Below the pieces are notes generated by a model that did no database searches, was not told the DNA's origin, and saw nothing but the letters and a program-made list of their open reading frames with translations. Of a stretch of 64,000 nucleotides of DNA, positions 35,636-45,021 are shown piece by piece. Location of the stretch: the NCBI GenBank assembly GCA_016872155.1, contig VHBB01000004.1, positions 112,549-176,548 on the forward strand, written 5' to 3'. Both the position numbers and the translations under genes were made by a program. Numbering within the stretch: position 1 is the stretch's first letter; each line of letters opens with the position of its first letter. The stretch comes from Sphingomonadales bacterium. Lineage in GTDB: Bacteria > Bacteroidota > Bacteroidia > Chitinophagales > Chitinophagaceae.

Positions 35636-36895
35636 TTATTTTTTTTCTGCCATATCGGGAATAGCCTCCACCTTGTAGGCGCCGGCATCTAATTTGACCT
35701 TGGTTTCGGTAAAGGCTTCGAGCGTTACACGAATATCCTCGTCGGTATGCACGGCAGAGGGAATCAGTCGGTAGATAATGTGGCCCTTTGGAATAACAGG
35801 ATAGACCACGATCGAGGCAAAGACGCCATAGTTCTCGCGCAGGTCCATGACCATGGCGGTCGCTTCTTCGACACCTCCTTTCATATACACGGGGGTTACT
35901 ACCGAATCGGTTTTTCCAATGTCGAAGCCCCGGTCTTTCAAGCCTTGCTGCAGCTTGCGGGCATTGCTCCAAAGTTTGTCTTTGAGTTCGGGATGATTGC
36001 GCAACAGTTCTAATCTTTTTAGATTGCCCAGCACGAGAGGCATGGGAAGACTCTTGGCAAAAATTTGCGAACGAATATTGTAGCGGATATAATCGACTAC
36101 GGGTTTATCGCCCGCCACAAAAGCACCGATGCTGGCCATCGATTTGGCGAACGTAGAAAAGTAGATGTCGATCTTGTCTTGTATGCCTTGCTCTTCTCCG
36201 GCCCCGGCACCGGTCTTTCCCAGTGTTCCAAATCCGTGAGCATCATCTACCAACAATCTAAATTGATACTTGTCTTTGAGCGCCGCGATCTCTTTTAATT
36301 TTCCCTGATCGCCGGCCATACCAAAAACCCCTTCGGTAATGACCAAAATGCCCCCTGTTTTTTGTTTTTCAATAAGGGCCGTAGCGCGTTGTAATTGTTT
36401 TTCGCAATCCTCCACATCGTTATGCTTAAATACATAGCGGTGTCCGGGATGCAATCGAAGTCCATCGATAATACAGGCATGGCTTTCTGCATCGTAGACG
36501 ATCACATCATGGCGACCACAGAGCACATCGATCACGCTCACCATGCCTTGGTATCCGAAATTGAGCAGAATGGCATCTTCTTTCATCTCGAACTTTGCCA
36601 GTTCGGCCTCGAGTTGTTCGTGATGGTTGCTGTTGCCACTCATCATTCGGGCGCCCATTGGGTAAGCCAGTCCGTATTGTGCGGCTGCATCGGCATCGGC
36701 CTTGCGAACCCCGGGGTGGTTGGCCAGTCCTAAGTAGTTATTGAGACTCCATACGATCATGTCCTTACCACGAAATTTCATGCGGCTGCTGATCTCTCCC
36801 TCTAATTTGGGAAAGGCAAAGTATCCATGAGCTCTTTCGCGGTGTTGTCCTAGGGGTCCGGCGTTCTTTAATAGTCGTTCAAACAGATCGGCCAT
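35636..36895 (-). CDS. Alpha-oxoamine synthase family PLP enzyme (KBL/AONS/SPT-like)
   Basis: 419 residues. Fold type I PLP enzyme of the group that condenses an amino acid with an acyl-CoA. Motifs: WSLNNYLGLANHPGVRKA, SGNSNHHEQLEAELAKF, FGYQGMVSVIDVL, DAESHACIIDGLRLH, LLVDDAHGFGTLG, and the PLP lysine in FSTFAKSMASIGAFVAG at about 240. Members include 2-amino-3-ketobutyrate CoA ligase, 8-amino-7-oxononanoate synthase and serine palmitoyltransferase. It differs in wording from the well-known Bacteroides/Sphingobacterium SPT as I remember it, so SPT is not asserted. No biotin or threonine-dehydrogenase gene is adjacent. It precedes the DPP-IV gene by 4 nt. Confidence 0.88.
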   Translation of the reverse strand: MADLFERLLKNAGPLGQHRERAHGYFAFPKLEGEISSRMKFRGKDMIVWSLNNYLGLANHPGVRKADADAAAQYGLAYPMGARMMSGNSNHHEQLEAELAKFEMKEDAILLNFGYQGMVSVIDVLCGRHDVIVYDAESHACIIDGLRLHPGHRYVFKHNDVEDCEKQLQRATALIEKQKTGGILVITEGVFGMAGDQGKLKEIAALKDKYQFRLLVDDAHGFGTLGKTGAGAGEEQGIQDKIDIYFSTFAKSMASIGAFVAGDKPVVDYIRYNIRSQIFAKSLPMPLVLGNLKRLELLRNHPELKDKLWSNARKLQQGLKDRGFDIGKTDSVVTPVYMKGGVEEATAMVMDLRENYGVFASIVVYPVIPKGHIIYRLIPSAVHTDEDIRVTLEAFTETKVKLDAGAYKVEAIPDMAEKK

Positions 36896-36926
36896 AACAA
36901 GTGGTTTAACAGGTTTTAAACAGCTG

Positions 36927-36934
36927 CAAAACTA
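36927..36934 (-). promoter_or_regulatory. -7 element (TAGTTTTG, minus strand) of the PLP enzyme-DPP-IV operon
   Basis: Exact TAnnTTTG on the minus strand, 31 nt upstream of the ATG at 36895. Confidence 0.5.
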
Positions 36935-36981
36935 CGATTTTTTGGCGGCAAACAGGCGGCAGTACAGGTGGAGGTTGCTGC

Positions 36982-39429
36982 TCAAAATCCCCTTTTATCG
37001 CCGGGGGGTACCACCGGATTTTTAACGAATTTTTCGAGCCACTCAAACTGCTCGGCCAGCACATGCAAAAGGTTCTCTTTACCAGTATAGCCGTGCGATT
37101 CGTAGGGCAAACTTACATAGCGGGCTGTGCCCCCGTGCCCTTTGATGGCATTGAACATACGCTCGCTCTGAATGGGAAATGTACCCGTGTTATTGTCCAT
37201 CTCGCCATGAATCAACAGTAAGGGTGTTTTGATCTGATTGGCATAGCTAAAAGGACTCATGCGGTTGTAGAGTTCGGGGGCCTCCCAATAGCTGCGATCT
37301 TCGTTTTGAAAACCAAATGGGGTAAGGGTTCGGTTATAGGCACCGCTGCGAGCAATGCCGGCTTTGAATAGCTTGGTATGGGCCAGCAGATTGGCGGTCA
37401 TAAAGGCTCCGTAGCTGTGCCCGCCCACTGCCACCCGGGTAGGATCGCCTACGCCCATCGAATCGAGTGCGTTGATGGCCGCACTGGCATTGAGGGTCAG
37501 TTGCTCAATAAAATTATCGTTGGGTTTTCCTTCTGCAGCCGTGGCCACGATGGGCATTTCTGCATTGTTGAGTACGGCATAGCCCTGGGTCACGTAAAAG
37601 ACAGGAGAGCCTCCGCTTAGATAGGTAAAGCGGTGTTCACTGCCTCTGATCTGTGCGGCATCGGCTGCCGAATTGTACTCGGCAGGATAGGCCCAGATAA
37701 GCACGGGTAACTTTCCATCTCTGCTCGCATTATACCCTTTGGGCAAATAAAGTTCTCCGGTCAGCGTAATGCCATCGGCTCTTTTGTAAACGATCTTTTG
37801 CTTTTGCACTCCTCGCATGGCAGGATAGGGGTCGCTAAATGATGTCAGGGCTTCGCTGCCCGCCGGGTTGCTCAAACGGGTGCGGTAATAGTTGGGCACC
37901 TCCTTTTCGCTCTCGCGCTGTGTAATCAGCACTCCTTTTTCTGCATCGATCACTTTAACGATGGTCTCGAAATTTCCTTCTTTACAGCGCCAAAGGGTAT
38001 CGGCTTTTTTGGTATGCACATCAAAAGAAAGTAAGAAAGGAAGATCGCCTTTAGGAGAGCTGCCGGTGTTGTTGACCATTAATATCTTGTTGCCTTTATC
38101 GAGGGTCCATAGCACTTGTTTGCCATATTCGTTTTGTCGGGTAAGAGGATTTCCGGGATTGGCATAGGCGTTGGTGCTGTTTCGAGTCAAGATCCTTTCG
38201 AGATCTTCGGTAATTGGATTAAATCGATTGAGTGCGGTCAGTTGCTTAGAGCGCAACCCTTCGGTAACCAGTGCCAAGCCTTCGTGCCCCCAGGTAGTAC
38301 CTCCGTAGCGCATTTTGGTCGCAAAGAGTTTTTTCTTGTCGCCGGTAAAGGGAGCGGCTAAGGCATAGACCGCATCGCGATAGGTAGCCTCGTTTTTGAT
38401 AAGTCCGCCGTCGAGAGGCTCGCACCAGGTTAGCGTGGCCGCTTCGTCATCTCTCCAATCAAAACTGCGTGGCACATTTTGCACATTATCGTTTCCGCCG
38501 GGCGCTGTTTCGGCAGACGGAAGTTGCCCCAGCTCTTTAATCATTTTTCCATTGGCGTCGCTAATTAATACCCGCGAGGCAAACCCCGATGCGGGTACCG
38601 TATACGAAAAGGGCGGCACGATGATCTCTTGTAAAAAATACTTTTTATCCGGAGAAAGGCTCAGACTCTTATACAAGGCGGGAGCACCAATCTTTACTTC
38701 GACTCCTGCAGCATTGCTGACCAGTTGAGTTTGCGCATAGAAGGCAAATAGCGCTTCGTCGTGTGGCGATTTGATCAGGTCCTGAAAGGTAGGGCGCGGA
38801 CTGGCCTTACCGCTATTCTCTTGTATGGCGGGACCATCGGGAACGGCCGGTCGTTGCGGGGCGGCAGCAGCGGGTTGAACACAAATAAAATACAGCAGCG
38901 TGCTATTGTCTTTCCATTGATAGCGGTTGAGCACTGCGTTGACGGCACTTCGGTTTATCTTAACGGCCTTTTGCTGCGCCACGTTAATTACATAGAGGTC
39001 TATTCTGTCTTGACCCATTTGTAAAAAAGAGATTTTTTGTTGATTGGGGCTCCAGCTCACCGATGTGGCCTTGAGCGGCTTTGGCAATCCCTCTATCGCA
39101 TACTCTTTTTTTGTAAGGGCGTTGCGCAGCTTTAACGTATGAATCAACGCTTGACGGCTGGGGCCTGCGTTGCGCGGATTAATGCGTAGGCCTGCGATCT
39201 TGAGTTCGGGGGCGGCCAGATCTTCCATCTCTGCGTAGCTATGGGTTTCGCTAAGTAACATCCACTCGCCTTTATTGTCGATACTTACATTGGCCGGTCG
39301 CAGTGCCAGCAGCATATCCGCTACATCGGTCGGTGGAAGTTTATAGCCTGTGCCCTGTTGGGCAAAGCCCGTTGTTAGGGTGATAAATAACAACAGCGCG
39401 GTCGAAAAAAAGCGGATCCCTTTTTGCAT
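36982..39429 (-). CDS. S9-family prolyl oligopeptidase-like peptidase
   Basis: 815 residues with a signal peptide (ALLLFITLTTGFAQQ). A long N-terminal propeller-like region (about 30-560) is followed by an alpha/beta hydrolase domain. The catalytic triad fits S9: Ser in VGGHSYGAFMTANLL at about 668, Asp in LIHGEMDNNTGTFP and His in LPYESHGYTGKEN. It resembles the large S9C-like secreted peptidases of Bacteroidota that are often annotated as prolyl oligopeptidase or glutamyl peptidase; specificity cannot be read off. It is divergent to trpF and lies upstream of, but separate from, the PLP enzyme-DPP-IV operon (86-nt gap with its own -7 element). Confidence 0.9.
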   Translation of the reverse strand: MQKGIRFFSTALLLFITLTTGFAQQGTGYKLPPTDVADMLLALRPANVSIDNKGEWMLLSETHSYAEMEDLAAPELKIAGLRINPRNAGPSRQALIHTLKLRNALTKKEYAIEGLPKPLKATSVSWSPNQQKISFLQMGQDRIDLYVINVAQQKAVKINRSAVNAVLNRYQWKDNSTLLYFICVQPAAAAPQRPAVPDGPAIQENSGKASPRPTFQDLIKSPHDEALFAFYAQTQLVSNAAGVEVKIGAPALYKSLSLSPDKKYFLQEIIVPPFSYTVPASGFASRVLISDANGKMIKELGQLPSAETAPGGNDNVQNVPRSFDWRDDEAATLTWCEPLDGGLIKNEATYRDAVYALAAPFTGDKKKLFATKMRYGGTTWGHEGLALVTEGLRSKQLTALNRFNPITEDLERILTRNSTNAYANPGNPLTRQNEYGKQVLWTLDKGNKILMVNNTGSSPKGDLPFLLSFDVHTKKADTLWRCKEGNFETIVKVIDAEKGVLITQRESEKEVPNYYRTRLSNPAGSEALTSFSDPYPAMRGVQKQKIVYKRADGITLTGELYLPKGYNASRDGKLPVLIWAYPAEYNSAADAAQIRGSEHRFTYLSGGSPVFYVTQGYAVLNNAEMPIVATAAEGKPNDNFIEQLTLNASAAINALDSMGVGDPTRVAVGGHSYGAFMTANLLAHTKLFKAGIARSGAYNRTLTPFGFQNEDRSYWEAPELYNRMSPFSYANQIKTPLLLIHGEMDNNTGTFPIQSERMFNAIKGHGGTARYVSLPYESHGYTGKENLLHVLAEQFEWLEKFVKNPVVPPGDKRGF

Positions 39430-39509
39430 GGTTCAATAATTTTGGAGCCAGAAAGATAAAGTCTTGTTGCGAATTAAAACTCGATATTTGCCAAGTACTT
39501 TTTAAATGC

Positions 39510-40142
39510 ATGATCATGAATATCAAAGTCTGCGGTATTACCACCTTCAAACAATTGCAGCAGCTGGACGGTCTCGAGATCGATATGGCCGGTCTGGTCT
39601 TTATTCCCGATTCGCCCTGGTATGCGGGGGGCAGCCTCTCGGAAGCAGAGGTCAAGAAAGCCGACTTTGATGTAAAAAAGGTCGGGATTCTTCGTGACCC
39701 TTCGCTCAGTGATGCCCTTGACATTATCGATGCCTATAAACTAGATGTGGTGCAGTTAGTAGGACAAGAGAGCGCCTCTCTTTGCGACGATCTGAGTACC
39801 GAGGTAGAGGTGATCAAATCTTTTTACTTGTCGACCCCTGCAGATTCCATCGATGCATTAATCAACGACTACGATGCGGTCTGTGATTATTATTTATTTA
39901 GCGGTCCCGTAGCTGTTGCCACCGATCTCTATGGCGAGGGACCTTCTTTGGACCTATTCAAGAAAGCCCGTATTGAAAAACCTTTTTTTATTTCGGGGGG
40001 GTTCGCCGCATCGAGCGCTTCGATGATCAGAGCCATTGACCATCCCGATTTCTTTGGGGTTGACCTGCATACCGGCTTCGAAACCGCTCCCGGCGACAAA
40101 GACATGAAATCACTCCTTCAGTTCAGACAACAGCTGCGCTGA
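39510..40142 (+). CDS. trpF: Divergent TrpF-like protein (phosphoribosylanthranilate isomerase family)
   Basis: 210 residues. The TrpF barrel is recognisable: NIKVCGITTFKQL with the catalytic Cys at residue 8, LDVVQLVGQES, EVIKSFYLST, FFISGGFAAS and FGVDLHTGFETAPGDKDMKSL. Two usual features are altered: the SPR phosphate/substrate Arg is Trp (DSPWYA), and the LLDT...GGSG block, which carries the general-acid Asp, reads LFSGPVAVATDLYGEG. An Asp is nearby but at a shifted spacing. Enzyme activity is therefore doubtful or changed. There are no other trp genes around. Start at 39510 or the in-frame ATG at 39516. The gene is followed by the TlpA-like gene, which has its own promoter. Confidence 0.75.
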   Translation: MIMNIKVCGITTFKQLQQLDGLEIDMAGLVFIPDSPWYAGGSLSEAEVKKADFDVKKVGILRDPSLSDALDIIDAYKLDVVQLVGQESASLCDDLSTEVEVIKSFYLSTPADSIDALINDYDAVCDYYLFSGPVAVATDLYGEGPSLDLFKKARIEKPFFISGGFAASSASMIRAIDHPDFFGVDLHTGFETAPGDKDMKSLLQFRQQLR

Positions 40143-40147
40143 TTGCT

Positions 40148-40155
40148 TATCTTTG
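40148..40155 (+). promoter_or_regulatory. -7 element (TATCTTTG) of the TlpA-like gene
   Basis: Exact TAnnTTTG, 5 nt before the ATG at 40161; implies a leaderless message and rules out the TTG at 40143. Confidence 0.6.
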
Positions 40156-40160
40156 TTACT

Positions 40161-41264
40161 ATGATAGCTCGAAAATTTCTGGTAGTCGCATCAATGGTAT
40201 TGATGGCACTCCGCTTAGAGGCGCAAACAGCCGCCGCCTTTACACTAACGGGTCAGGTAGAGGGTTTTGCCGATAGTAGCGAGGTAAAGCTGGTGCGCAG
40301 TGGCGAAAACACGCCGTTGGCCACGGGTCGTATCGTGAGCAATCAGTTTGTGCTTACGGGTAATTTGCCGGAGCCTTCGCTGGTCTTTTTGTTTTTGGGC
40401 GATCAATCACAACCTGCCGAACTTTTTTTAGAAAGCAAACCGATGCTGATCAAGGGTGCAAAGGGAAATCCCGGTGCCATGCAGTTAGAAGGAAGCACCT
40501 CACACGCCCTCTTTCAGCGTTTTATTAGTGCATTTGTTCCCTATGTGCAGCTACGTAACCAGCAGGCAACAGCGCTCAACGGTAGTAATGAACAGACCCG
40601 CGATAGTTTAATGGCGGCCTATAATGCCACTAATCAGACCATGCAGCAACAGGTAGAGCAGCTCGTTAAGCAAGAGCCTGCTTCGCCCGTGACCAGTTTT
40701 GTGCTGGCGGCCACCTTTGGATTTTTTAATGATATGGCCTGGCTCGAAAAAAGATATGAGCTTCTGCAAGCTCCTGCCCGCCAAAGTGCTTCGGGTATGC
40801 AGGTCAATGCTATGATACAAGACGGAAAGATCGGAGCCGTTGGATCGAAGGCGATCGATTTTACCCAAGCCGATACCAGTGGAAAGATGGTGTCGCTATC
40901 TTCGTTTAAAGGAAAATATGTGCTGGTCGATTTTTGGGCCAGCTGGTGCGGTCCCTGTCGTCAAGAGAATCCCAACGTAGTGGATAACTTCAATAAGTTT
41001 AAAGGCAAAAACTTTACGGTGCTCGGCGTATCACTAGACCGCGAAGATCAACGTGCCAAATGGCTAGAGGCCATTAAAAAAGACAAGCTGACCTGGACGC
41101 ATGTAAGCGATCTTAAATTCTGGAACAACGAAGCGGCCAGGCTCTACCGGGTAAATGGTATTCCCTATAATTTTCTGGTAGACCCCAGTGGCACCATCAT
41201 TGCCAAAAACTTGCGAGGACCTGCACTCGAGGCCAAACTCTGCGAGGTGCTGGGTTGCAAGTAA
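40161..41264 (+). CDS. TlpA-like thiol-disulfide oxidoreductase with DUF4369-type N-terminus
   Basis: 367 residues with a signal peptide (LVVASMVLMALRLEAQ). The N-terminal 110 or so residues (FTLTGQVEGFADSSEVKL...) form the DUF4369-like beta domain that precedes periplasmic thioredoxins in Bacteroidota. A helical linker follows, then a TlpA/ResA-type thioredoxin domain from about 228, with redox motif FWASWCGPCRQENP at about 261-265 and the cis-Pro in NGIPYNFLVDPSG. It probably reduces or oxidises exported proteins or cytochrome precursors in the periplasm. The start at 40161 is fixed by the adjacent -7 element. It is convergent with the DUF5683-parB-parA operon. Confidence 0.9.
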   Translation: MIARKFLVVASMVLMALRLEAQTAAAFTLTGQVEGFADSSEVKLVRSGENTPLATGRIVSNQFVLTGNLPEPSLVFLFLGDQSQPAELFLESKPMLIKGAKGNPGAMQLEGSTSHALFQRFISAFVPYVQLRNQQATALNGSNEQTRDSLMAAYNATNQTMQQQVEQLVKQEPASPVTSFVLAATFGFFNDMAWLEKRYELLQAPARQSASGMQVNAMIQDGKIGAVGSKAIDFTQADTSGKMVSLSSFKGKYVLVDFWASWCGPCRQENPNVVDNFNKFKGKNFTVLGVSLDREDQRAKWLEAIKKDKLTWTHVSDLKFWNNEAARLYRVNGIPYNFLVDPSGTIIAKNLRGPALEAKLCEVLGCK

Positions 41265-41278
41265 GCGAGCGTTGCAAA

Positions 41279-41863
41279 TTATTTTCCGATCGTTAACCGA
41301 AGACTGAGTCCATGGGTGGCGGCCGTTTCGCTATAGCCCGGAGCAATCCGAAGACTCAGGTCGTTGCCCACGTCAAAACTTTTTAGATGCGCATCTACGG
41401 CCGCATCCACTACGTTCAATCCCCAGAGCACTAAAAAGAAAAGAGCCGAGTAGTCGATATCTCGTCTAAATTGATTTCTATAATATTTTAGACTCTCTTC
41501 GGGTAAGGGTTGCAAATTGGGTTTGATCTTGCTAAAGAGTGCCGAGTCGGTGCCGTTAACGCGCATGTTGTATTTGACCCGAAAGGCAAAGCGTGTATCT
41601 TGGTAATTGTTGAGGTTGTAAAAGAAGATCGCACCCGAGGTGGCCAGGGCTCCATAGACAATGGGAACCTTCCAGATCTTATTATTGTAGATCTGCCCCA
41701 AGCCGGGTAAGAGGGCCGATCGCAGGGCTGCTTTTTGGGGAGGGTGCGCTGCCATGGCAGCGTCGTATTTGTTTTGCTTGGCATCAGCAGTCGTTTGCCC
41801 CCGAGCCGCCAAGGACAAGAACAGCAGTGCAACGAAAAAACAAAAAGATAAAGAGGCCTTCAT
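41279..41863 (-). CDS. DUF5683-family envelope protein
   Basis: 194 residues. A signal peptide (FCFFVALLFLSLAARGQ) is followed by the DUF5683 core: KAALRSALLPGLGQIYNNKIWKVPIVYGAL, a transmembrane-like stretch TSGAIFFYNLNNY, RRDIDYSALFFLVLWGLNVVDAAVDAHLKSF and a beta-rich end. The family is restricted mainly to Bacteroidota and often lies right after parB, as here: its ATG overlaps the parB stop codon by one base (TAATG). That coupling suggests a link between chromosome segregation and the envelope, but function is unknown. Confidence 0.87.
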   Translation of the reverse strand: MKASLSFCFFVALLFLSLAARGQTTADAKQNKYDAAMAAHPPQKAALRSALLPGLGQIYNNKIWKVPIVYGALATSGAIFFYNLNNYQDTRFAFRVKYNMRVNGTDSALFSKIKPNLQPLPEESLKYYRNQFRRDIDYSALFFLVLWGLNVVDAAVDAHLKSFDVGNDLSLRIAPGYSETAATHGLSLRLTIGK

Positions 41864-42780
41864 TAATCGAGCGGGGCATTCAATTGCCGAAGAATTTTAT
41901 TGAGTTCTTCCGAAGAGTAATACTCTATAATCAGCTGCCCGTGTCCGTTGCGGCTTTGCTTAATGCGTACGCGGGTGCTAAAGTGAGACGCTAATTTATC
42001 TTCAATCCGCTTAAGGGGAGAGGCGGCCGTTGATTTTGCCAATTTTTTAACAGCGGGCTGGTCTTTTTTTACCTGCTGCACAAGGACCTCGGTTTGTCGC
42101 ACGGAAAGACCTTTTTGCATGATCTCCTTAAAGGCATAAAGCTGTACATCGACCAACTCGATGGCCAGCAGTGCGCGGGCATGTCCCATGCTCAATTCGC
42201 CTTTGCGTACCGCCAGTTGAATATCCGGAGGCAGTTTTAACAGACGGATGCTATTGGCTACGGTGCTTCTGTCTTTGCCCATGCGATCGGCCACCTGGTC
42301 TTGCGTATAATGCAGCTCGTCCATCATTCGCTTGTAGCTGAGTGCTACTTCGATTGCATTAAGATCTTCTCGTTGCAGATTCTCTAGCAGGGCCAGCTCC
42401 AGCAATTGCTGGTCGTTAGCTTGTCGCTGGTAGGCCGGAATATCCAAGAGCCCCGCCAGCTTAGCGGCACGCCATCTTCTTTCTCCGGATACCAATCTGT
42501 ATTTACCACCAGCCAGTTTAGCTACCGTAATAGGTTGAATAATGTCGTGTTGTTTTATTGACGCCGCCAGTTGTTGCAGCGCGGTCTCGTCAAAATCGCG
42601 ACGGGGTTGTTTAGGGTTAGGTTCAATATCTGCCACCGCAATGCGGGTGCTCGCCGTAGCCGATTCTACCACGGCGGGCTTCAGTTGCCCACTGGTGGTC
42701 TTTAGATCGGTATCGATACTTTGTAGCAGTGAGCGGATCCCTTTGCCCAACTGGTCTTTGTGTTGCTTGGGGTTGCTCAT
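41863..42780 (-). CDS. parB: ParB/Spo0J-family chromosome partitioning protein
   Basis: 305 residues. N-terminal ParB/Srx CTPase domain with EPNPKQPRRDFDETALQQLAASI (about 55-75), SGERRWRAAKLAGL and NLQREDLNAIEVALSYKRMM, then the HTH parS-binding domain (TQDQVADRMGKDRSTVANSIRLLKLP and LSMGHARALLAIE). The C-terminal dimer domain is basic and ends KILRQLNAPLD. ParB loads on parS and slides as a clamp. I saw no consensus parS (TGTTTCACGTGAAACA) in the window. It follows parA by 2 nt. Confidence 0.95.
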   Translation of the reverse strand: MSNPKQHKDQLGKGIRSLLQSIDTDLKTTSGQLKPAVVESATASTRIAVADIEPNPKQPRRDFDETALQQLAASIKQHDIIQPITVAKLAGGKYRLVSGERRWRAAKLAGLLDIPAYQRQANDQQLLELALLENLQREDLNAIEVALSYKRMMDELHYTQDQVADRMGKDRSTVANSIRLLKLPPDIQLAVRKGELSMGHARALLAIELVDVQLYAFKEIMQKGLSVRQTEVLVQQVKKDQPAVKKLAKSTAASPLKRIEDKLASHFSTRVRIKQSRNGHGQLIIEYYSSEELNKILRQLNAPLD

Positions 42781-42782
42781 AC

Positions 42783-43586
42783 TTATAATTCTAAGATTCG
42801 TTCTTCGTTCTTAATGCGGGTCAGGTTATTTTTTTGCAAGATCTCTTTGGCCAGATTCAGGTAGTTCATGGCGCCTTTGCTATTGGCGTCGTAGAGTATT
42901 ACCGGCTTACCGGTGCTGGGTGCTTCGGCCAATCGGGCATTTCGATGCACGATGGTGGTAAAGACCATGTCTTCGAAATGTCTTCTGACCTCGCTGACCA
43001 CTTGGTTGCACAGTCGTAACCGTCCATCGTACATGGTCATCAAGATTCCCTCAATGACCAATTGTGTGTTAAGGCGGCTTTGCACGATCTTGATCGTGTT
43101 GAGCAGTTTGCCCAATCCCTCGAGGGCAAAGAACTCGGCTTGCACAGGAATAACGACCGAATCGGCCGCAGTGAGCGCATTGACCGTAATAAGCCCCAGC
43201 GAAGGAGAGCAATCGATTACAATAAAATCGTATTCTTCTCGCACGGCCTCTACCAAGTTCTTGAGTACTGTTTCGCGATTGGGATAATTGATCATTTCAA
43301 TTTCGGCTCCTACCAAGTCGATATGCGAGGGGATCAGATCGAGGTTGGGGATCTCGGTCTTTAAGATCACGTCTTTGGCCCTGGCCTGGTTAACCATGCA
43401 ATCATAGAGGCTCTGGGTTACGTTGTGCAGGTCAAATCCGACGCCTGTGGTGCTATTGGCTTGTGGATCGGCATCGACAAGAAGCGTTTTATATTCTAGC
43501 ACGGCAAAACTGGCCGCCAGATTAATGGCCGTGGTGGTTTTTCCGACCCCTCCTTTTTGATTGGCTACTCCGATGATTCTTCCCAT
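42783..43586 (-). CDS. parA: ParA/Soj-family ATPase
   Basis: 267 residues. Deviant Walker A motif [17 protein letters not shown] at about 9-25 with the signature Lys, switch region [14 protein letters not shown] and [19 protein letters not shown] for Walker B. ParA moves ParB-bound origin regions by ATP-dependent DNA binding. The Lys/Asn-rich end ([13 protein letters not shown]) resembles chromosomal Soj. First gene of the parA-parB-DUF5683 operon, with a -7 element (TAATTTTG) on the minus strand at 43651-43658, about 65 nt upstream. Confidence 0.96.
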   Translation of the reverse strand: MGRIIGVANQKGGVGKTTTAINLAASFAVLEYKTLLVDADPQANSTTGVGFDLHNVTQSLYDCMVNQARAKDVILKTEIPNLDLIPSHIDLVGAEIEMINYPNRETVLKNLVEAVREEYDFIVIDCSPSLGLITVNALTAADSVVIPVQAEFFALEGLGKLLNTIKIVQSRLNTQLVIEGILMTMYDGRLRLCNQVVSEVRRHFEDMVFTTIVHRNARLAEAPSTGKPVILYDANSKGAMNYLNLAKEILQKNNLTRIKNEERILEL

Positions 43587-43650
43587 AGTCAGTTGAACTT
43601 CCTTGCGTTGAAAATGTTAGAGGTAAAGATGCCTGATTGGCCCAAGACGA

Positions 43651-43658
43651 CAAAATTA
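43651..43658 (-). promoter_or_regulatory. -7 element (TAATTTTG, minus strand) of the parAB operon
   Basis: Exact TAnnTTTG on the minus strand, 64 nt upstream of the parA ATG at 43586, giving a leader of roughly 60 nt. Confidence 0.5.
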
Positions 43659-43685
43659 AGTTTTGCCCATTAATTTTACCTCCCC

Positions 43686-44945
43686 ATGCGTAATGCCCCC
43701 TTTTGGTGGATCTTTTTAGGATTCCTGTTTTTGCTCGACCTCTATGTTTTTCAGGTCATGCGCCATTTAACGACCGGGGCCTCTGCGCGCGGCAGAATGC
43801 TTATGCATGGGTCGTATTGGGTCATTTCTATTCTTTCGCTGGGGCTCATAGTTTTTTTGCCCACTCTTTTTTCGAAGAATGCCGGACAGGTGGCCCGCTC
43901 CCTATTGTTCGCCCTTATTGCAGGGTTGTTCTTGGCCAAACTGTTGGCGGCTGTTTTTTTTCTTACCGATGATGTACGAAGAGCCTTGCAATGGGGCGTT
44001 ACCAAGATCGTCAATAACAAGCAAGCTTCGGTAGACAACAAGGCGACCGATCTGATTACCCGCTCGGCTTTTTTAAGTTGGGCCGGTATGCTGGCCGGCT
44101 CCGGACTCTTTGGTGCACTGGCCTATGGTATGGGCAATCGCTATCGGTACCAGGTCAAGAATATTCCTCTTTATTTTAGTTCGCTGCCGGCCGCCTTTAA
44201 TGGATTGCGCATTGCTCACCTCTCTGATATACACGCCGGGAGTTTTACCGATCGCACCGCTGTAGAAAAAGGGGTAGAGATGATCTTGGCCCAGCGACCC
44301 GATCTGATCTTGTTTACCGGCGACCTGGTCAATAACCTGGCCAGCGAAATGGAACCCTACCTCGATTTGTTCGCTCGTCTAAGGGCGCCCCTGGGCGTTT
44401 ATTCTATTTTGGGCAATCACGATTACGCCGATTATGTTCGTTGGAACAGTGTAGAAGAAAAGCAAGAAAATCTGCGTACGCTAAAAGCCATGCAACAAAA
44501 AATGGGATGGCGACTCTTGCTCAACGAGCAGGCCCTGGTAGAAAAGGACGGCGATAAGTTACTGTTACTGGGGGTAGAGAATTGGAGCGCAAAACTGCGT
44601 TTTCCAAAGTATGGAGATCTGGCTCGCGCCTATGCAGATGGGCAGGCTGCGCCCTTTAAAATTTTAATGAGCCACGATCCCTCTCATTGGAGAGCCGAGG
44701 TTTGCGAGGGGTACCGCGATATTGCACTTACCTTATCGGGGCATACCCATGGCATGCAATTTGGCGTGGAGTTGCCGGGAATGCGCTGGAGCCCCGTACA
44801 ATACTTTTATAACGAGTGGGCGGGTCTTTACGAAAATAAAGAGCAAAAGCTCTATGTAAATACGGGATTTGGGTTTATTGGCTATCCGGGTCGGGTGGGT
44901 TTTTTGCCGGAGATCACATTGATCGAACTATTCTCAAAAGATTAA
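43686..44945 (+). CDS. Membrane-anchored metallophosphoesterase
   Basis: 419 residues. Four hydrophobic segments in the first 150 residues (about 5-22, 37-57, 70-95, 125-150) anchor a calcineurin-like phosphoesterase domain. The two-metal site motifs are in order: HLSDIHAGSF at about 180, FTGDLVNN at about 212, LGNHDYADY at about 243, SHDPSHW and SGHTHGMQFG at about 351. This arrangement matches the YkuE/YpbG-like group that can act on lipid-linked phosphates such as UDP-diacylglucosamine analogues, but the substrate is not readable. Divergent to parA and followed by the barrel gene with its own promoter. Confidence 0.9.
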   Translation: MRNAPFWWIFLGFLFLLDLYVFQVMRHLTTGASARGRMLMHGSYWVISILSLGLIVFLPTLFSKNAGQVARSLLFALIAGLFLAKLLAAVFFLTDDVRRALQWGVTKIVNNKQASVDNKATDLITRSAFLSWAGMLAGSGLFGALAYGMGNRYRYQVKNIPLYFSSLPAAFNGLRIAHLSDIHAGSFTDRTAVEKGVEMILAQRPDLILFTGDLVNNLASEMEPYLDLFARLRAPLGVYSILGNHDYADYVRWNSVEEKQENLRTLKAMQQKMGWRLLLNEQALVEKDGDKLLLLGVENWSAKLRFPKYGDLARAYADGQAAPFKILMSHDPSHWRAEVCEGYRDIALTLSGHTHGMQFGVELPGMRWSPVQYFYNEWAGLYENKEQKLYVNTGFGFIGYPGRVGFLPEITLIELFSKD

Positions 44946-44990
44946 CACCCGGTGGATAAGAACTTCGCTGCCCTTAGCGTTTTGTAAAAG

Positions 44991-44998
44991 TATATTTG
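44991..44998 (+). promoter_or_regulatory. -7 element (TATATTTG) of the barrel protein gene
   Basis: Exact TAnnTTTG, 23 nt before the ATG at 45022. Confidence 0.55.
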
Positions 44999-45021
44999 TT
45001 TGTAAACCAAATGTACCCGCT

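Noticed and set aside
41863..43700. parS site near parAB, or chromosome origin
   Set aside because: I did not find the TGTTTCACGTGAAACA palindrome or a dnaA-box cluster; the parAB operon alone does not locate the origin.
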